From an uncultured Porphyromonadaceae bacterium (GTDB taxonomy: Bacteria; Bacteroidota; Bacteroidia; Bacteroidales; Muribaculaceae): DNA of 64,000 nt. Below the pieces are notes generated by a model that saw only the letters and a program-made list of their open reading frames with translations, was not told the DNA's origin and searched no databases. Location of the stretch: assembly GCA_900540625.1 (NCBI GenBank), contig UQGP01000001.1:192301-256300 (forward strand), in the 5' to 3' direction. A program made the translations under genes and the position numbers. Numbering within the stretch: position 1 is the stretch's first letter; each line of letters begins with the position of its first letter. Of the stretch, positions 62,689 through 64,000 are shown piece after piece.

Positions 62689-63678
62689 CTATGAAAGACG
62701 CTCCCAGAAGGATCGACCGGCATGTTTGCGCTTGAGAATGGCCGTAAGCGCCAGCATACAAATGCACGCCGCAGGAGCGATAACGGCCGGAGCAATCCAT
62801 ACCCTCAGCCACACGTAACTACCTACGGTAAAGGCAGCTGCACAGAACCATAGCAGTATATATCCATAGCGCTTGAAGGACATAAGCCGATTGAGCGAAA
62901 ACAGCGCAACTCCGGCGTATATAAGGCTGGGCGCGTTGAGTATCACGACCTTGGAGCCGACAAAACACAGTCCGAAGGCCGAAATGGCATAAGACAGGAA
63001 AAAGATTGTGGCCGCAAGATAGAAGACATTTACCGACAAATGCCTGCGAGCCCAATTCTTATCTATCAAAATGATATACGCCGAGGTGGCGAAGCATACC
63101 GCGGCGGCCATAGTGGAGACAAACATCGACAGCGAGGTATTTATGTGGAATTCGCCGCTGCACAGCATCATGCCCAAGGCAAAAAGCACGGACAGAATAC
63201 CCGAAATCCATAGACATTTGCGCTTATGTCCACACACTGGCTCGGACCGAGACGGCGTGATCCGACCGTCACCGGCAAGTTTAATGGCAACGGCATCCAG
63301 CAACTTCTGCGTCGACTCGGGCGTCTTGCCACGGGCGCTGTCGATATATTGCAGCCCGACAAGCATCAGCGTATACGCGATGTTGTACTCGGAGTAATCC
63401 AAGCGTACCGGCAATATAGGCTTCTCGCCCCTGATGGCCAGGGTGACTTCGCCGGCGGTCCACACCGATTTGTTGGAATGTTCGGACGAGAAAAACACGA
63501 CAAGACGCGATGCGTCAATAGCTTGGGCAATCACCTTAGAGAATTCGTCACCGCCGTGCAGACCATCGCTGTCATACCACACCTTGTACCCGGCATCCTT
63601 GAGTGCCTGCACGTAAGCCTCGACCGTCTCACGGTCACGGCTTGAGTAGCTGATGAATATGTCGTAAGTTTCGTTCAT
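62689..63678 (-). CDS. TIR-domain membrane protein, possible NAD-depleting defence effector
   Basis: A 329-residue protein. Residues 1-135 form a TIR domain: YDIFISYSSRDRETVEAYVQAL, GYKVWYDSDGL, VVFFSSEHSNKSVWTAGEVTLAI with Glu77 at the usual catalytic position of NADase TIRs, then KPILPVRLD. A basic linker (HKRKCLW) leads into about six hydrophobic helices (about 160-320). Bacterial TIR proteins often cleave NAD in antiviral systems; membrane-linked forms are less well known. No partner is adjacent, and it lies between tRNA-Lys and an IS end. ATG 63690 would add MPNT; 63678 is preferred from the TIR opening. Confidence 0.82.
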   Translation of the reverse strand: MNETYDIFISYSSRDRETVEAYVQALKDAGYKVWYDSDGLHGGDEFSKVIAQAIDASRLVVFFSSEHSNKSVWTAGEVTLAIRGEKPILPVRLDYSEYNIAYTLMLVGLQYIDSARGKTPESTQKLLDAVAIKLAGDGRITPSRSEPVCGHKRKCLWISGILSVLFALGMMLCSGEFHINTSLSMFVSTMAAAVCFATSAYIILIDKNWARRHLSVNVFYLAATIFFLSYAISAFGLCFVGSKVVILNAPSLIYAGVALFSLNRLMSFKRYGYILLWFCAAAFTVGSYVWLRVWIAPAVIAPAACICMLALTAILKRKHAGRSFWERLS

Positions 63679-63773
63679 TGTATTCGGCAAAAATGCGGCC
63701 CGCTATCGGCGGCACACCTCGCGATGCTCTCATTGGCGCACCTCGCGACCACCGACAGCACATTTCGGGACTA

Positions 63774-63781
63774 CAAATTTA
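63774..63781 (-). promoter_or_regulatory. -7 element for the TIR gene
   Basis: The minus strand reads TAAATTTG, about 95 bp before the start codon; the -33 position is unmatched. Confidence 0.4.
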
Positions 63782-63950
63782 ATCATTTTTTTGCAGCGGC
63801 GCCACTCCCCCTAACGCCAAAGGCCGGAAAGAGCCGCCGCCGGAGACAGAGGGAGTCTTTCTCCGTTTCACTTCGAAAGCGCTACGCGATTACGAACCCG
63901 GGGGTTCGAATTCGCGTTCTATAGAAAGCAAAAAGCCCCAAGGATTGAAG

Positions 63951-64000
63951 TGACCCCAAAAAGTTGGACAGGTTATTAACTATCCGATTTGAGAAAGAGT
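63951..64000 (+). mobile_element. Left end of a probable IS3-family element (truncated by the window)
   Basis: TGACCCCAAAAAGTTGGACA (63951-63970) matches the form of terminal inverted repeats of IS3/IS150-group elements, followed by GGTTATTAAC. The transposase would begin beyond the window edge. Identity rests on the terminal repeat alone. Confidence 0.6.

Noticed and set aside
63893..63908. CGAACCC/GGGTTCG palindrome resembling a tRNA T-arm
   Set aside because: No matching acceptor, D or anticodon arm could be folded on either strand; it may be a decayed tRNA or attachment remnant, but that cannot be supported.

Overview
The window looks like a chromosomal segment of a Bacteroidales bacterium, most likely gut-type and possibly Muribaculaceae. 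This rests on promoters of the Bacteroidetes form (TTTG, about 20 bp, TANNTTTGC), a SusC/SusD pair, a type IX secretion plug protein, several secreted proteins with T9SS-like C-terminal domains, BspA-type leucine-rich repeats, and family members typical of the order (DUF349, DUF3109, DUF3316, AGCS carrier, large ParC). The genus is an inference; no rRNA is present. No CRISPR array, prophage or complete transposon was seen.

Region by region: 1-6007 is the 3' part of an antiviral operon: the tail of an upstream gene, a Z1-domain ATPase interrupted at an A8 run, a DUF4420 PD-(D/E)XK nuclease and an AIPR protein. It matches the MutL/Z1/DUF4420/AIPR (mza-like) gene order and is visibly AT-richer than the housekeeping genes. 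6008-17706 holds an MFS transporter, a TraB/GumN protein, a large BspA-like LRR protein, pnp, a DUF5684 membrane protein, a biotin-dependent carboxyltransferase (OadA/PycB type) and a CpsB-like PHP phosphatase. 17836-22614 is a minus-strand cluster of parC, a DUF3316 protein and an S41 peptidase lipoprotein. 22868-31192 is a plus-strand run: AGCS symporter, lgt, a GT39-like membrane protein, a META-domain lipoprotein, aroE, a ComEC-like protein and a Dabb protein. 31378-34802 carries two very small membrane or lipoprotein genes, a SulP transporter broken by a frameshift, and a secreted protein.

34896-43099 contains tRNA-Arg(CCG), ung overlapping the T9SS plug gene, a DUF3109 protein, a monofunctional aspartate kinase and a 1257-residue secreted protein joining a C39-like peptidase domain, six ricin-type beta-trefoils, a GBS_Bsp-like repeat and a sorting domain. 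43658-48932 is a SusC/SusD operon without adjacent carbohydrate enzymes or sigma/anti-sigma genes, sharing an overlapping divergent promoter region with a small beta-barrel protein gene. 49972-62228 is mostly housekeeping: tsaD, cinA, an HsdR_N-like protein divergent from holA, a secreted unknown, a WcaJ-type sugar transferase, DUF349, OmpA, EamA and AlkD-like genes. The right end holds tRNA-Lys(TTT), a TIR-domain membrane protein and, at the edge, the probable terminal repeat of an IS3-family element.

The points most worth a second look are the homopolymer frameshift in the Z1 gene, the TIR-transmembrane protein, the C39/ricin/GBS_Bsp protein, two overlapping divergent promoter pairs, and related AT-rich repeats between two convergent gene pairs. 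Gene calls come from reading translations and recalling family motifs; no database search was run.
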